Assembly (NCBI GenBank): GCA_023374025.1
Contig: SIJG01000007.1
Location: forward strand, 167,852 to 231,851
From: Heterodera schachtii
Lineage: Eukaryota; Nematoda; Chromadorea; Rhabditida; Heteroderidae
Length of the DNA: 64,000 nucleotides
Direction of reading: 5' to 3'
The position numbers were made by a program, and so were the translations under genes. Below are positions 34,476 through 45,613 of this stretch, one piece after another. The notes beneath the pieces are model-generated. The model was not told the origin of the DNA. It did not search any database and saw only the letters and a list, made by a program, of their open reading frames with translations. Every line of letters begins with the position of its first letter. Position 1 is the stretch's first letter.

Positions 34476-36904
34476 CGACGAACTGAACACGCGAATGCAG
34501 GAATTGTCCAAGCGTGGCATCCAATTTTTGCTTTTTGTTGACAATAAAAGCACCAAATCGCATGGTGAGAAATTAGGCCTCACAAAATGTTGCATTGTTG
34601 TAGCAAAGAACAAAAAGAAAGTGCTTTGCTTTTCCGTTTTGCCAAATTCCACGCCATATTCCCCATAAATGGACACGTACAAATAAGATTCGAGTTTGAA
34701 ATGCGTTTTCCATACAGCGCCTCTGAAATTGTGTGAGAAGCGTCAGACGCTGCTCACGCAGCACGTCACCATCGAAGTGGCGGAGAACGCCAAAGCGATG
34801 ACACTGTCCAACGTGCTCAACAAAATGAACATGAAGTGAACAGTTGGATCTGATTTTAACAGTGTTGACAATTACCACGTTTTTCTTAAGGCTGTTCGGG
34901 TACAATTACATGCCAATTATGTCTCCTGCTGCGTAAGTTCGGATTACTGTAGCACATTATTTAATTATTAACCCAACATTTGTTTTCTTTCATTAGCACT
35001 GCCAAATTCAACATTTTGGGTGGCGATGTGCTTGTCATCGGCGTGGACTCCAGTCTTCCGCCTCGTGCCACTGCCTTTGAGCGGTATTCGATGCGTTCGC
35101 GTGGGATGGCCGAGTTCCTCTCGGAGGACCCAATGATCGGTAAAAAAATGATGATCTTTATTCTATGCCCAAGGGATTTATTCCATTTATAAATTTTATT
35201 TATATATTTTTTAACAATTACTTTTTGGTAATTTTGTTTTTCTAATTCAGTCGGTATCTGTGCTAATTATGCCCCGGTGAATCCAATGAAATTTTGCGGC
35301 GATTATTTTTTCCAACCCTTCAAGTGAGTTTATAAATCGCCGGAGTATTATTTCTTTTTTAAGTAGTCTCTGTTTTAATTAAATTTAGATCAAATGCACT
35401 TGAACCGGAGTTTTTATATAAGAAATTGGGTGAATTATTCGCAAAAGTCAAACAAAATCGCCAACCGTTGCCATCAGTGGTCAGTTGGAAAACCGAAATT
35501 AATTCCATATTTTTTTATTGTTTAACTTTTTAGGTGTTCATCATTCGTGACGGCATCAGTGAAGGAGCAATTCAGAAAGTACCTTTGTTTGAAAACCTTC
35601 AAAAGACTCACAAATATTATCCGTTTGTTGTCCTTCGTTTAGAATGTTCATGACGAGTTTCCGGTGTATGCGGAGGCGTGCCATCGTTGCGATGCCAACT
35701 GGCGCCCGAAGTTCGTTTATTGTATTGTGGACAAAGGGCACAACAAACGCTTTTTTATTCGCGACCAGCAGCAACAACAAGCGGCGAACACAACGCCTGG
35801 TCCTTTCACGATTATGACAATTAAATAAATTTCTGACACAAAACGCAAATTATTTTTATTAATCTCTGCGTTTTTTAGGATGTGTCATTGATTCGAAGGT
35901 CACCAGCGTGGACACTCACGAGTTTTGGCTCCAGGCGCACACTCCGCTCAAAGTGCTCTTCGTTTTCAATTTAATTGTTTTGTTCCATCGTTTCTATTTT
36001 TCAGGGCACTGCTAGAATTCCGCAGTATGTGTTCCCGGTCAACCAAATGAATGCGAACAATGAAGAACTTCAGGGGTAAGTCTGTTGTTGTGCTATAAAG
36101 AATATTACATTTATAGCTGTTTTATCTCAATTCAATGAATGAAATCTTTCATTCACATATATAAGAGTAAGGGGACTGACAATGATTGAGGGGGCTAAAT
36201 TTTGAAAGAAATTTCGGCGGTTCTTTGGAACAATTTTTGAAAACATATTCAGCATAAGTTTTGAAAAAAAAGGGCATTATGGTACAATGAGGCTATCATA
36301 ATTTTTTCTTTAAATGTAACAGATACAGTTTGTGTCCCTGCTGTTCAACAAGCGCTCCCTGCTTCTCCCATAGATCCCCCCCCCCCTACGTTGTCTATTA
36401 ATTTTTCTGTGAATGATTCCCCTTTAGCGGGATCGGAAGGTAGCAAAAAAAAATTTTAATTTTCAAGCTGAGAAGGGTGTAACTACTGAATAACCAGTTT
36501 TGGTTGACGTTCTTCCCCTCTTTTTTACGCATGATTTTTCTTATTTAGGTTTTTGCTTGCAATGTGTTGCAATTGGCAGATCGTCAATTTGGCACCCGCT
36601 CTTCCCACTCCCGTCCGTCAGGCGGCCGAGTTGGCAAAGCGTGGTCGCAATAATTACCTGGAGTTGAAGCGGTAAACACTCGATATGCCTTATTTATCTT
36701 ATCACAAACAATTTTACAACCTTTACCCCCCCCCCCCCCTCATGACATTCATTTAAAGGAGTATTTACGCATTATTCTCTCCCTTTCAGCAATATGCCCC
36801 ATTTCATCCCGGTTCTTAGCGGTACCTCCCAAATTGACTATGTTTCACTCAACCAGCGCCTTTGTTACGAGACTTTGTGGTCATTTACGCGATTCAATGC
36901 TTAG
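32436..36904 (+). CDS. WAGO-like Argonaute, full length (N-PAZ-MID-PIWI), probably slicer-inactive
   Basis: Small-RNA-binding effector. Start MSSLSEEVKKVKQAA; about 26 exons by eye, roughly 850-900 residues, all junctions GT-AG with matching phase. Seen in order: N domain (FRYDVEMVQLTRNKSL), PAZ-like (SMVDFFRTKKNIPINGQL, FPMSCVIILPGQRV), MID (PTFVRIEIDELNTRM, QFLLFVDNKSTK, LCEKRQTLLTQHV, LFGYNYMPIM), PIWI (AKFNILGGDVLVIGVDSSLP, VFIIRDGISEGAIQK, FVYCIVDKGHNKRFF, HEFWLQAHTPLKGTARIPQY) and LAKRGRNNYLELKR, ending WSFTRFNA. Two catalytic Asp positions (IGVD, IRDG) are kept, but the last position, His in slicing Argonautes just after the G-T-(S/A)-R strand, is not. This fits nematode secondary (22G-RNA) Argonautes. 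The N-terminal half is duplicated upstream. Confidence 0.88.
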
Positions 36905-37367
36905 AATTGAGTGACGCTATACTCATATTATTATTTTTTTGCTTATTTTTATATTATTTTATTCGTACGAAATGCGAATTATTATTATTATTGAGTGTGA
37001 CCCCATCTCCCCGTATTTGTTGCAAATATTTTTTCATATCGCTGATAAACTTTGTCGATCAAAAACTATCATTTTATCTGCTGATCACATACCCTTACAT
37101 CATCCATTGGTTCTATGCTTATTGCAAAACCGGGACTAGTGAACAATACCCAATAAATGAAAACGCAACAAACAGCCTCACTTTGGAACTCAATTTTCCG
37201 TATTTTTTTTATTTTTCGTCCCCATGTATTGGAAATAGCTGCAGTTCTATTAATACATATCAAAAAATTTTTGAAGTTCGAAAAAAAAATTAATAAAAAA
37301 ATTTTTAGTGTTTATCAGTGATGATCAAATAAACAAAAAACACGATTTCCTCTTTTTTATTCCCATT
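36905..37367. other. Intergenic between convergent Argonaute and OCIAD-like genes
   Basis: AT-rich 3' flanks. The open frame at about 36862-37293 starts inside the Argonaute last exon in another frame and is not supported. Confidence 0.4.
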
Positions 37368-38230
37368 TCACTGGTCCCTTCGTCCTCCACCGAAGCCAAT
37401 GTTTGTCGGTGTGCCTGAAAATGTTGGCCCATCCATCGATGGTCGTCCGTTGTCGGACAAAGGCGTTCCGCCCCATCCCGGCGCTGGCCCCTCGGACCGG
37501 AAGAATTCGGACTGATTCGTCTGCTGCTTTTGTCGGTAGCTATCGGATGACGTCAAATTGATGTTAGCATTTTGTTGCTAAATAAAATTACGGGCAATTG
37601 TGAGTTGAATTGTGGTCCCGACAAAAATAAATTTAAAAATTTTATTTGGTTTTTCCAGGGATGAAAAGGTGCTCAGCCAGGCAGGCTCGAAGCCTAGGCC
37701 AAATTAAGAAATAAGGACCCGGAAAATGAATCTTTTTGGCCCAATAATGCGGTGCTTTTTTTTTATCGAAATGCCATAAAACCCAGGCAACCAGCCATTG
37801 TGACCTCTTTGCGCAGTTCTTCGGCCAAGGCTTGACGAACTCTTTGTCCGCAACTGTTTTTGTAAAGAATGGTAGAAATTGCTGCTGTGCCGACGCCAAT
37901 TAAAATGTAAAAAGGCACTCGGAATGGACCAAACTTCATCTTAGAATCCAGAAAATAGGAGCTGCCAATAGCAAAAATAATCAGTGGCGAAGCAGACGTA
38001 AAATCGGCGGAACGACAACGGGAGAGTTCAGTCTTGAAAATGTTTTATAAGAAAACTAAAAATACGCAAGAAATGATCCAAAAACGGACAATGTAACGGT
38101 CCTGATCACTGCGAGGCAATCGCGAGAAAAGACCATCAATTTGTGCCATTGACAATTCGGGTGACGAATCCGCTGGCGATTGAATGTTGTCACTGACGAA
38201 ATAAGAGGGGGAGGTGGGCAAAGAATCCAT
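37368..38230 (-). CDS. OCIA-domain-like two-TM membrane protein
   Basis: Three exons: 38230-38088 (MDSLPTSPSYFVSDNIQS... to SDQDRYI), 38032-about 37800, and about 37576-37368. Joined phases agree. The middle exon holds SRCRSADFTSASPLIIFAIG, then MKFGPFRVPFYILIGVGTAA and YKNSCGQRVRQALAEELRKE. A Cys-x-Ser start, two hydrophobic stretches flanking a Lys-Phe-Gly turn, and a Cys-Gly-x-x-x-Arg end are the layout of OCIAD1/2, endosomal or mitochondrial inner-membrane proteins linked to JAK/STAT or complex III assembly. The tail is Gly/Pro-rich (FSGTPTNIGFGGGRRDQ). Similarity is read by eye and moderate; another small two-TM family is possible. Confidence 0.55.
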
Positions 38231-38837
38231 CTTTGGTGAAAGACTTCTTAAATTAAAACATTAAAAATAGTAAAAATAGATTAATTTAAATAAAACAGCG
38301 CCGACAGAACAGAAAAGGGGTAGAATGGCTCCTATTGGTATTTATTTTATAAGAATTGAACTGGCAAAAGAGATAAAATTTGCTCGGTGTCCGCTCAAAG
38401 GATCTACGGACATAAATTAAAAAAAAAAGGAATAAAAACAAAATGAATAGTGAAAAACGTCTAAATGACTAAAAAAGTAATTTCAACTACCTAACTACCG
38501 ATTAGGTATTTTGTCTCTGAGAAATTTATCTAAGCTAAACTTTAAATTTATTTAACAGTAATGGGAAATGGCACTTCCCTTTTGTGCCATGGTCCTTTGC
38601 TCCCTCCACCGAAAAATGGCAAAATAAAATTTTATAAAACAGACAAAATGCCACGGTATTTGATCAAAAATTTTTGTTTTCTTTTCGAATTTCTTGCCTT
38701 TTCCGAGATTATGTAATTGACATTTCCATCCCCCCTAAGGGCCCTCATAAATTTTTATTTATTTTGGTCATTTTAATATTGGTTTGGTTTACATTTTATG
38801 TTTATTAATTGGACTGCTTTTGCTGCTGCTCATTTCG
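38231..38837. other. Divergent intergenic region upstream of CTP synthase
   Basis: AT-rich, about 600 bp between two start codons pointing away from each other. Presumably carries both promoters. No distinct motif seen. Confidence 0.4.
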
Positions 38838-41800
38838 ATGGCAGAGGAACCAGTGAAACTGATCCTTGTCACCGGCGGAGTGATGAGCGGCGTTGGCAAA
38901 GGCATTGTGTCGTCGAGCATCGGTGTCCTTTTGAAGGGTTGCGGTTACCGAGTGACTGTGATCAAAATCGACCCGTACATCAATGTCGACTGCTGGCACT
39001 TTCTCTCCATTCGAACATGGCAAGTTGACTTTCCCCGTGTTTATAATCCGTAAAAATTTCATTCACTCGTTTATTCCGTTATTTTAACTCATTCGTTTTC
39101 AAAAAACTTCACTTATTCAAAAACAATTATTTTTGATGCAAATCTATAAGAATTTAAATATACATATAAAAAAGGCTTTTTCCAGGCGAAGTTTTTGTGT
39201 TGGACGATGGTGGCGAAGTTGACTTGGACCTTGGAAATTACGAACGTTTTTTGGACATTCGACTGACACGGGACAACAATATCACAACGGGTAAAATCTT
39301 CCACCAGGTCATCCAACGGGAGAGGAACGGCGACTATTTGGGGAAGGTATTCATCTCTCTCTGTTTATTTTTACTCATTTTTCCAAATTTTGGACGGTCA
39401 AAACGGTGCCGCACATAACCGACGCGATCATTGAATGGGTGGAGAGAGTTTCAAAGATTTCTGTTGATGGCAGCGGAAAGGCACCGCAAATTTGCATTGT
39501 CGAGGTCAGTTAAATCTGCTTCCGATCTCTTTGAGAAAATTGCCCAATTTCGCTTTTGCATTTTTTAAATTTATTTTTTTAGCTCGGTGGCACCATTGGC
39601 GACATCGAGGGCATGCCGTACACAATGGTTGCGCTTTGACCCTTTTTGCGCGATTCATTTTCTTCAAATTTTAAGGCTTTCAGCATGGCATTTCGCCGCA
39701 AAACATACCGTAACCGTTTTCTGACTGTGCACGTGACCAAATTGTTGCACGAGGCAAACAATTAGTGCTAGTGCATTAGTTAAACCATGTTTTGCAGTCG
39801 GGCGAAATCAAAACGAAACCGGCGCAGAATGGGCTGCGCAGTCTTCGCGAGACGGGCCTTTACCCCGACCTTTTGCTCTGTCGTTCTCAGAAACCGTTGA
39901 CCCAAGCGCTGCGCTCCAAAATTGCCAGCTTTGCCCAATTGGACATCAACGAAATCATCGATGTGTACGACTGTCACGACATTCACAGTGTGCCGTTGCT
40001 TTTGCTGCAACAACAAATGAAAGAGTTGCTGATCAGCCAACTCCAACTGCCCGACATGCGAACGAAGGAGGACTTTTCCGTCTTCTACAGATGGCAACAG
40101 CTCAGTGAAAAGCAAGTTTTAAAAAAAAGATAGACCCTTGGCTTCGGGGGGGGGGGCTGAATCCAAAAATTCGATTTTTTCGCCAGAAAATGTTTTGTTT
40201 TTTTGGCATTTTGTGGTCCATTTTCTAAAATATGGTAAAATGGGGGCGGTGCCGACTGGTAAATTTCAAAATGTTCCTATTTTTTCTTGAAAATTTTAAT
40301 TTTTGGGCTTCGTGGGGGGGGGGGGCTTTAGCCTACGCCCTTGGGGGAATTTATGGAAACGTTTGTATATTTTTTCGACTGAAATTTAGTGCCCAGTCCC
40401 AAGAGGAGGTTCGTATTGCACTCGTTGCCAAATACGTGTGCGTGGACAGCGGAACGGTGTTCACCGATGCGTACGCGTCGGTGATCAAAGCGCTTAGTCA
40501 CGCGGCGATTTGCGCCTCTCGCAAAATCAACATCCGTTTTGTAAGCGCGGAACACTTGGAAAAGGTTGAAAACGGGCATAGTGTGGCGGAGCATAAGCAC
40601 GCGTGGGCAGAGCTTCGAGGATGCCAGTAAGTGTTGAGCTGGTGAACGCTCAATAGCGCGCAATTTTCAGCGGAATTTTGGTGCCTGGGGGGTTTGGCAA
40701 CCGCGGCGTCGAAGGCAAAATTGAGGCGTGCCGATACGCACGGGAGAACAACATTCCATTTTTGGGTTAGCTTTCCAGTTGATAAAACTCCTTTAATGTT
40801 GTTTCTTTTGTAGGCATTTGTCTTGGGCTTCAATGCGCTGCGATTGAATTTGCACGAAATGTTTGCGGAATTGAGGGGGCCAATTCGACCGAATTTGTCA
40901 AGAATTTGTCATCTAAACAACAGGTCAGGGGCTGTTTTTGTTTTTTATAGTTTTTGTTTCCATTATTCGTTTGGTTTTTCGTTAGGTTGTGGTCGACATG
41001 CCGGAACATGCGGGCGAAAAGTACGGAATGGGTGCGACGATGCGTTTGGGCAAACGGACGACCGTTTTTCTGGCGGAAAATTCGTTGATCAGTGAATGAA
41101 AATTTTCATATAAGTGAAAATTACTTACACAATTTTGATTGTTGAGGGAAACTTTACAAAAACAAACTGTCGGTGGATGAAAGACATCGGTAAGAAGAAA
41201 GATTAACAGAGTCAGTTGGCAGAAGAGAAATTCGGAGAATTCAAAATTACAGCTTTTAATGGATTGGGTATACCAACTTTTTTGCAAAACATTGTCCCAA
41301 CGGGTCACCATGCATCGGAATCTAACCATCATCGGAATTTCGAATTTGCCAACTGGCTTTTGGCCAAGGAATCTTTCAATTATTTAATTAAATTTTAGGC
41401 ACCGATACGAAGCAAGTGCTTTGTTTGTTTGTTACGATTATCTCTAATAAATTAATAATTTGCTTATTTATAGGTCAATCCATCCGTTGTGCCTAAACTG
41501 ACAGAAAAGGGCCTTTTGTTTGTTGGTCAGTCCTTTGGGGGGGGGGGGATTTCATCAAACAGATTTTAATTTATTGGTATTTCGGTTGGCTGTCTATCAG
41601 GGTCTTAATTTTTTGGTTAATTTATTTCTGTTTTGTCAGGACTTGGCATTGATGAAAATTGCATCGGCAACGGACAACAAAACGGTGCCGAACAAATTAC
41701 GCCGTCCGCGACTCTCTTAAAAATTGTCGAGAAGAATTTGGCGGAAAATGATGTAAATTTGCAATCAATTAAAAACGGATGATGAGTTTTTTTTATAATT

Positions 41801-42275
41801 TAGTGTATTAATTTTGATTGGTTTGCTTATTGACTTCCCTATATTTATTATTATTTTTTTACTTCAGAACGAACTCGCTGAAAAGGTTGAGAAAATTTGT
41901 GGTTTCGGTGCCAACGGCTCATCATTCCCCGGAGGGACTGCCATTCGAATGGAAATGGCCGAGTTGCCGCGCAACAGTCAGTAGTTTCCCACTTGCACTT
42001 CTCCTGTACCTAATCTCGTCCAAATTTTCCCCTAAGTTCACCCATTCTTCGTCGGTGTCCAATACCATCCCGAATATCTTTCGTCTCCGTTTCGGCCAAG
42101 TCCGTTGTTCCTTGGCTTGCTTCTTGCCGCAAGTGGCCAATTGGAGGCGCATTTGTGCAAAGAAATGCCAAGTCATATGGTGGGAAAGGATGGACTCACA
42201 ATCAGTGCAGAAAATGCACTGAACGGTCGGGACTTTGGCGGGGTGCCAATTTCCGTGGAACCGGCATCGGAATGA
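38838..42275 (+). CDS. CTP synthase, 16 exons, with a 1-nt frame break in exon 1
   Basis: Makes CTP from UTP, ATP and glutamine. The synthetase domain reads [20 protein letters not shown] (P-loop), [38 protein letters not shown] and [11 protein letters not shown]. The class I glutamine amidotransferase domain reads [30 protein letters not shown] (nucleophile Cys) and [13 protein letters not shown] (His-Glu). Exons: 38838-39019, 39186-39346, 39394-39504, 39583-39627, 39676-39753, 39798-40111, 40390-40626, 40671-40765, 40814-40923, 40986-41091, 41147-41189, 41399-41411, 41474-41525, 41640-41752, 41868-41976, 42037-42275. Introns after exons 1, 5, 6 and 12 start with GC. Exon 12 is 13 nt. Exon 1 has one extra base after INVD (about 38991), and exon 3 follows GG instead of AG. 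The insert between the KGLLFVG and HPFFVG strands is longer than usual. Either the gene is damaged or the assembly has base errors. Confidence 0.85.
40132..40343. mobile_element. Truncated MITE in a CTP synthase intron
   Basis: The right end GCCTACGCCCTTG equals the terminal inverted repeat of the 14193-14597 element. The left side AGACCCTTGGCTTCGG starts about 13 bp inside the expected terminus. Internal TATGGTAAAATGGGGGCGGTGCCGA matches the hairpin flank, with the hairpin itself half deleted. G-runs border both sides. Confidence 0.7.
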
Positions 42276-42411
42276 ACGGTTTCGGAATTGCGGGCAAAAA
42301 AGGCCTTAATCAATCTCAAATTGTTTACAAATTATCATTTTTACAATTTTGTTAATTTGTTGCTTTTTATGTTTTTGGTGTTACTTTTTATATGCTGTAG
42401 AATTTGTTATT

Positions 42412-42570
42412 TTTTCTGCAAATAATAAAGCGAATTTACAAAATTTATCTGTTAATGCATTACGAATGTTATTAAGTAAAGAGTTATCGGACAAGCTCGG
42501 CACATCAGTTATTTATGAAGAATTCAAGTCCAATTTCAAGCATTACGAAATGAAAGACGACGACCTTTGA
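42412..42570 (+). other. Unrecognised exon-like open frame downstream of CTP synthase
   Basis: A frame ending LGTSVIYEEFKSNFKHYEMK-DDDL-stop follows a plausible acceptor (tgctgtag) at 42401. It is not like any family I know and overlaps a possible CTP synthase polyadenylation signal (AATAAA at 42424). The rest of 42276-43130 is AT-rich with no gene seen. Confidence 0.2.
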
Positions 42571-43130
42571 AATGGCAAAAAAGAAATTGACACTCATTTT
42601 CTATTAAAGAAAAACCTACAAAAATTAAACTGGGCATTAGCAGGGCGTAATACCTGGAGAGAAATGTTAAATTTTACAAATAAAATTTTCAAAGAAAGCT
42701 GGGAAAACGCACGTGTCAGCGCTATTTAACAATTGCAGGGTGAGCTCGTCCACCCAGTCGTCCGGAATCATTCATTACTTTTCAGTCTGTGGTGCAAAAC
42801 AAAAATTTATGTTTTGAAATGAAAGCGATAAAAAGGCATTAAATTAGATGACAAATTTTAAAATTGAAAATATAATTTTATCCGAAATTAATTGAATTTT
42901 TCTCATAAAAATCCACATACCTTTTTTCTTTTTTATTCTACATACCACGTCTCGGGGAGGGAATTGCTTTGCTTATTTTCGTTTTTTTTTATTAATTGGA
43001 CGCTGATCTGTTTTAATTGTTTTACGGTTTGTATTTTTGTCCATTTTTTAGAGGCATTAATAAAAATTCAATTCACTGTTTTTGTTCGTTCGTTTCGCTG
43101 ACCTTTTATCAAACAATCCCTTAATTAATT

Positions 43131-44675
43131 ATGTCTTCGGAACAGTCCAAACTTTTGCTGCAGAAGCAGTTAAATGAGTTGACCAGAAACCCGGTGGATG
43201 GGTTCAGTGCGGGGCTCGTCGATGAAAGCAATGTGAGAATTTGTGCGACCGTTCCAAGTGATTTTGGAGTGATTCATAAACATTTTTGTCGGCGTTTAGC
43301 TCTACAAATGGCAAGTGTTCATTATGGGCCCGCCAAATTCGCCATAGTAATGCTTTTCCATGTGCCACTTTTTTTGATCGTTCCTTTGGTTCAGCGAGGG
43401 CGGCAACTTCCGTGCAGAACTCGTTTTCCCTAAAGATTATCCGCTGAGGCCGCCGACGATGCGATTTGTGTCGAGGATAGTGCACCCGAACAGTGAGCGA
43501 ACTAACGAATGAATGGATGACGGCATTTGGTGCCATTAAAACTTGTCCCCAACATTTAGTTGACCGAGACGGGAATGTGTGCATTTCGATTCTTCATGGT
43601 ATTTTCATCTTTTTGTGGGGCGGGGGCGGTGGACAAATGTTCCATTAATGCCGCAGTTTGGTTGAGGGTGCCAAATATAATCGATCAAATAGCGTATTTG
43701 AAAAGGCAATCAACTTAAACATTGACTTGTAACTTCTTTATTGCCATTTTTCAAGAAAAATACACTAATTTTGGGTTATGAGTTTGGACTTTCGATTCTT
43801 TCGTGGTCATATTTACCAACCATTTCCCATGCCTCTAATAATCCCTCCAATTGTCCCATTTTTTTTTATAAGACTGGCCCGGTTCCGTTGTTAAGCGTTT
43901 TCTCTTTAGAGCCTGGCGATGACCGTTTTGGCTACGAAAAGGCGTCCGAGCGTTGGCTGCCCGTCCACACGGGTCAATCGATACGAAAACATTGCGAATT
44001 GCCAAAAATCGTTTCCTTTCAGTTGAGACCATTTTGATTTCGGTCATTTCGATGCTTTCCGACCCGAACTTTGACAGTCCGGCAAATGTCGACGCAGCGG
44101 TAAGCGAAGGCGTGGAGAGACGATAGATATTTTCAAATTATGCAGGAAAATAGAGAACATTTAAGGCAATACAATGATTTCAAATCCATTCAATTCGGGC
44201 ACATTTGAAAGGAGTTATACCCAAAAACGGGGCCTACGCTCAATTGTCCTTTTTCGACCCCCCTACCTCCGAATTTTTTTAAATTCTTATTTTACTATGT
44301 TTTTTGTTGGCAAAATTCTCTGAGAGTTTTTTTTTTTAATTTCGACTGGAGGAAACGATGCGGGGACGGCAGGGGGGGGGGGGAACTGTTTCTTTTTAGG
44401 GACGGGATAGAAAGCGCGAGTCTCTTACATGAAAATATCGAATTACAGATTTTTAGCGCATTTTAGGATTGATGCGATAAATAATTTTAAACTGATATTG
44501 ACGTACGCTAAAAACAAATACTTCAGAAAACGCACCGCGAGAATCCGACGGAGTACAGGCGTCAGGTGTTTATTCATTTCATTTTTCCGAAATACTCGTA
44601 CAAAATGTTTCATGACAATTGTTCCTTTTTGTGGTTCAGGTCGCGCGGTGTGTGCGGGAAACGGAAGAGCAATAG
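43131..44675 (+). CDS. ubc-7: Ubiquitin-conjugating enzyme E2 G1 (UBC-7)
   Basis: E2 enzyme that accepts ubiquitin on a Cys and passes it to substrates with RING ligases. The seven exons give MSSEQSKLLLQKQLNELTRN, LYKWQVFIMGPPNSPYEGGN, the PKDYPLRPPTMRF strand, HPN and the active site in IDRDGNVCISILHEPGDDRF, then GYEKASERWLP, ETILISVISMLSDPN, NVDAA, KTHRENPTEYRRQ and VARCVRETEEQ with stop at 44673-44675. The insert after the catalytic Cys (HEPGDDRFGYEKASERW) is the acidic-loop hallmark of the UBE2G/Cdc34 class. The N-terminus matches UBE2G1 better than UBE2G2. A G-run lies in the intron at 44371-44382. All junction phases agree. Confidence 0.93.
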
Positions 44676-45099
44676 GCAAATGCGTCGGAGTGAACGGATG
44701 GCAACCGAACTGAGGGGGGAGGACACTGACAAATGAGCAACCGACCGACCCTTTTGACCCCCCCCCCCCCCCTCGTGTCAATTTTCGCCTTTCACCGCTT
44801 CTTCCTTCTTTGTGTTAATCGTTTGTTTCCCGTTTGTCTCAATTTTCGTTCAGTTCAAAAATCAAATTGTTTTGTTTTGGTGTTAAGACAGAACTGATTC
44901 AGTCAATCGAATGCGAAAAGTGTTACCAGCAGAGGTCGTATCCTAATCATTCATTTTGTGCTTTTTTCAATTTGAATCGCTTGAAATTGAAAATGAATAA
45001 AAGTCAGATTTTGATACGACCTGTGTTGTTGGTACACATTTCCCCCGGGGCGTTTCGTGCCATGTCTTTTTCCTATTACTTGGCCACTGTGTTCTGTTA
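44676..45099. other. Intergenic, no gene seen
   Basis: Contains a C-run at 44760-44772 and AT-rich sequence. The open frames are short and unsupported. Confidence 0.4.
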
Positions 45100-45429
45100 T
45101 TACGCCTGTGATGGCTGATCCATCAATTCGGCTTTCAATTGGTTGGCATCACTCTGCCTCGTTGTCTGCTGCCTGATTTGTTTCAACTTTTGCCCCCAGG
45201 CGAATAAGTATTCGGGTGGGGACTGGGACGATGATCCCTCCGGGCCAATTGTTGGGGACGGATGGATCATTGGCCCATTGGGAACGGCGACGGTGCCAGC
45301 TGTGGGCTTTGCTGGGGCGAAGGGAAGCGAAGGGACTGGCCAATTGCCCCCATTTCCTCCTCCCGTCAAAGGGTTCTCCTTCTCGCCATTCCCTCGCCTT
45401 CGATTGTTTATTTTCTTGTGGCCCATCAT
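45100..45429 (-). CDS. Possible small proline/glycine-rich protein or exon, unrecognised
   Basis: An open frame of 109 codons: MMGHKKINNRRRGNGEKENP, a Gly-Asn-Gly-Gly stretch, a Pro-rich centre and a charged helix-like end EYLFAWGQKLKQIRQQTTRQ. It resembles nothing I recognise. The opposite strand is also open, so the frame may be compositional. Confidence 0.25.
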   Translation of the reverse strand: MMGHKKINNRRRGNGEKENPLTGGGNGGNWPVPSLPFAPAKPTAGTVAVPNGPMIHPSPTIGPEGSSSQSPPEYLFAWGQKLKQIRQQTTRQSDANQLKAELMDQPSQA

Positions 45430-45613
45430 TTTTTGTCAGAGTGTCCCAAAGTCAATCACTCGGGGTGACTTTTGCCTCCCCTCCCCTCTCTCCCTTTTTT
45501 GCCTCTCCCTTAATTAAGCGTTTCCGATCAAATTACTCCCTTTTGTCACTAATTGGCCCTCGGGCGTTAAACGACGACTGACAGAGTAATTAAATTTATC
45601 CGACGCCAAAACA

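Noticed and set aside
36862..37293. 143-codon plus-strand frame after Argonaute
   Set aside because: It starts within the Argonaute last exon in a different frame and continues into AT-rich 3' flank.
43204..43584. Minus-strand 126-codon frame
   Set aside because: It is antisense to the E2 enzyme exons.
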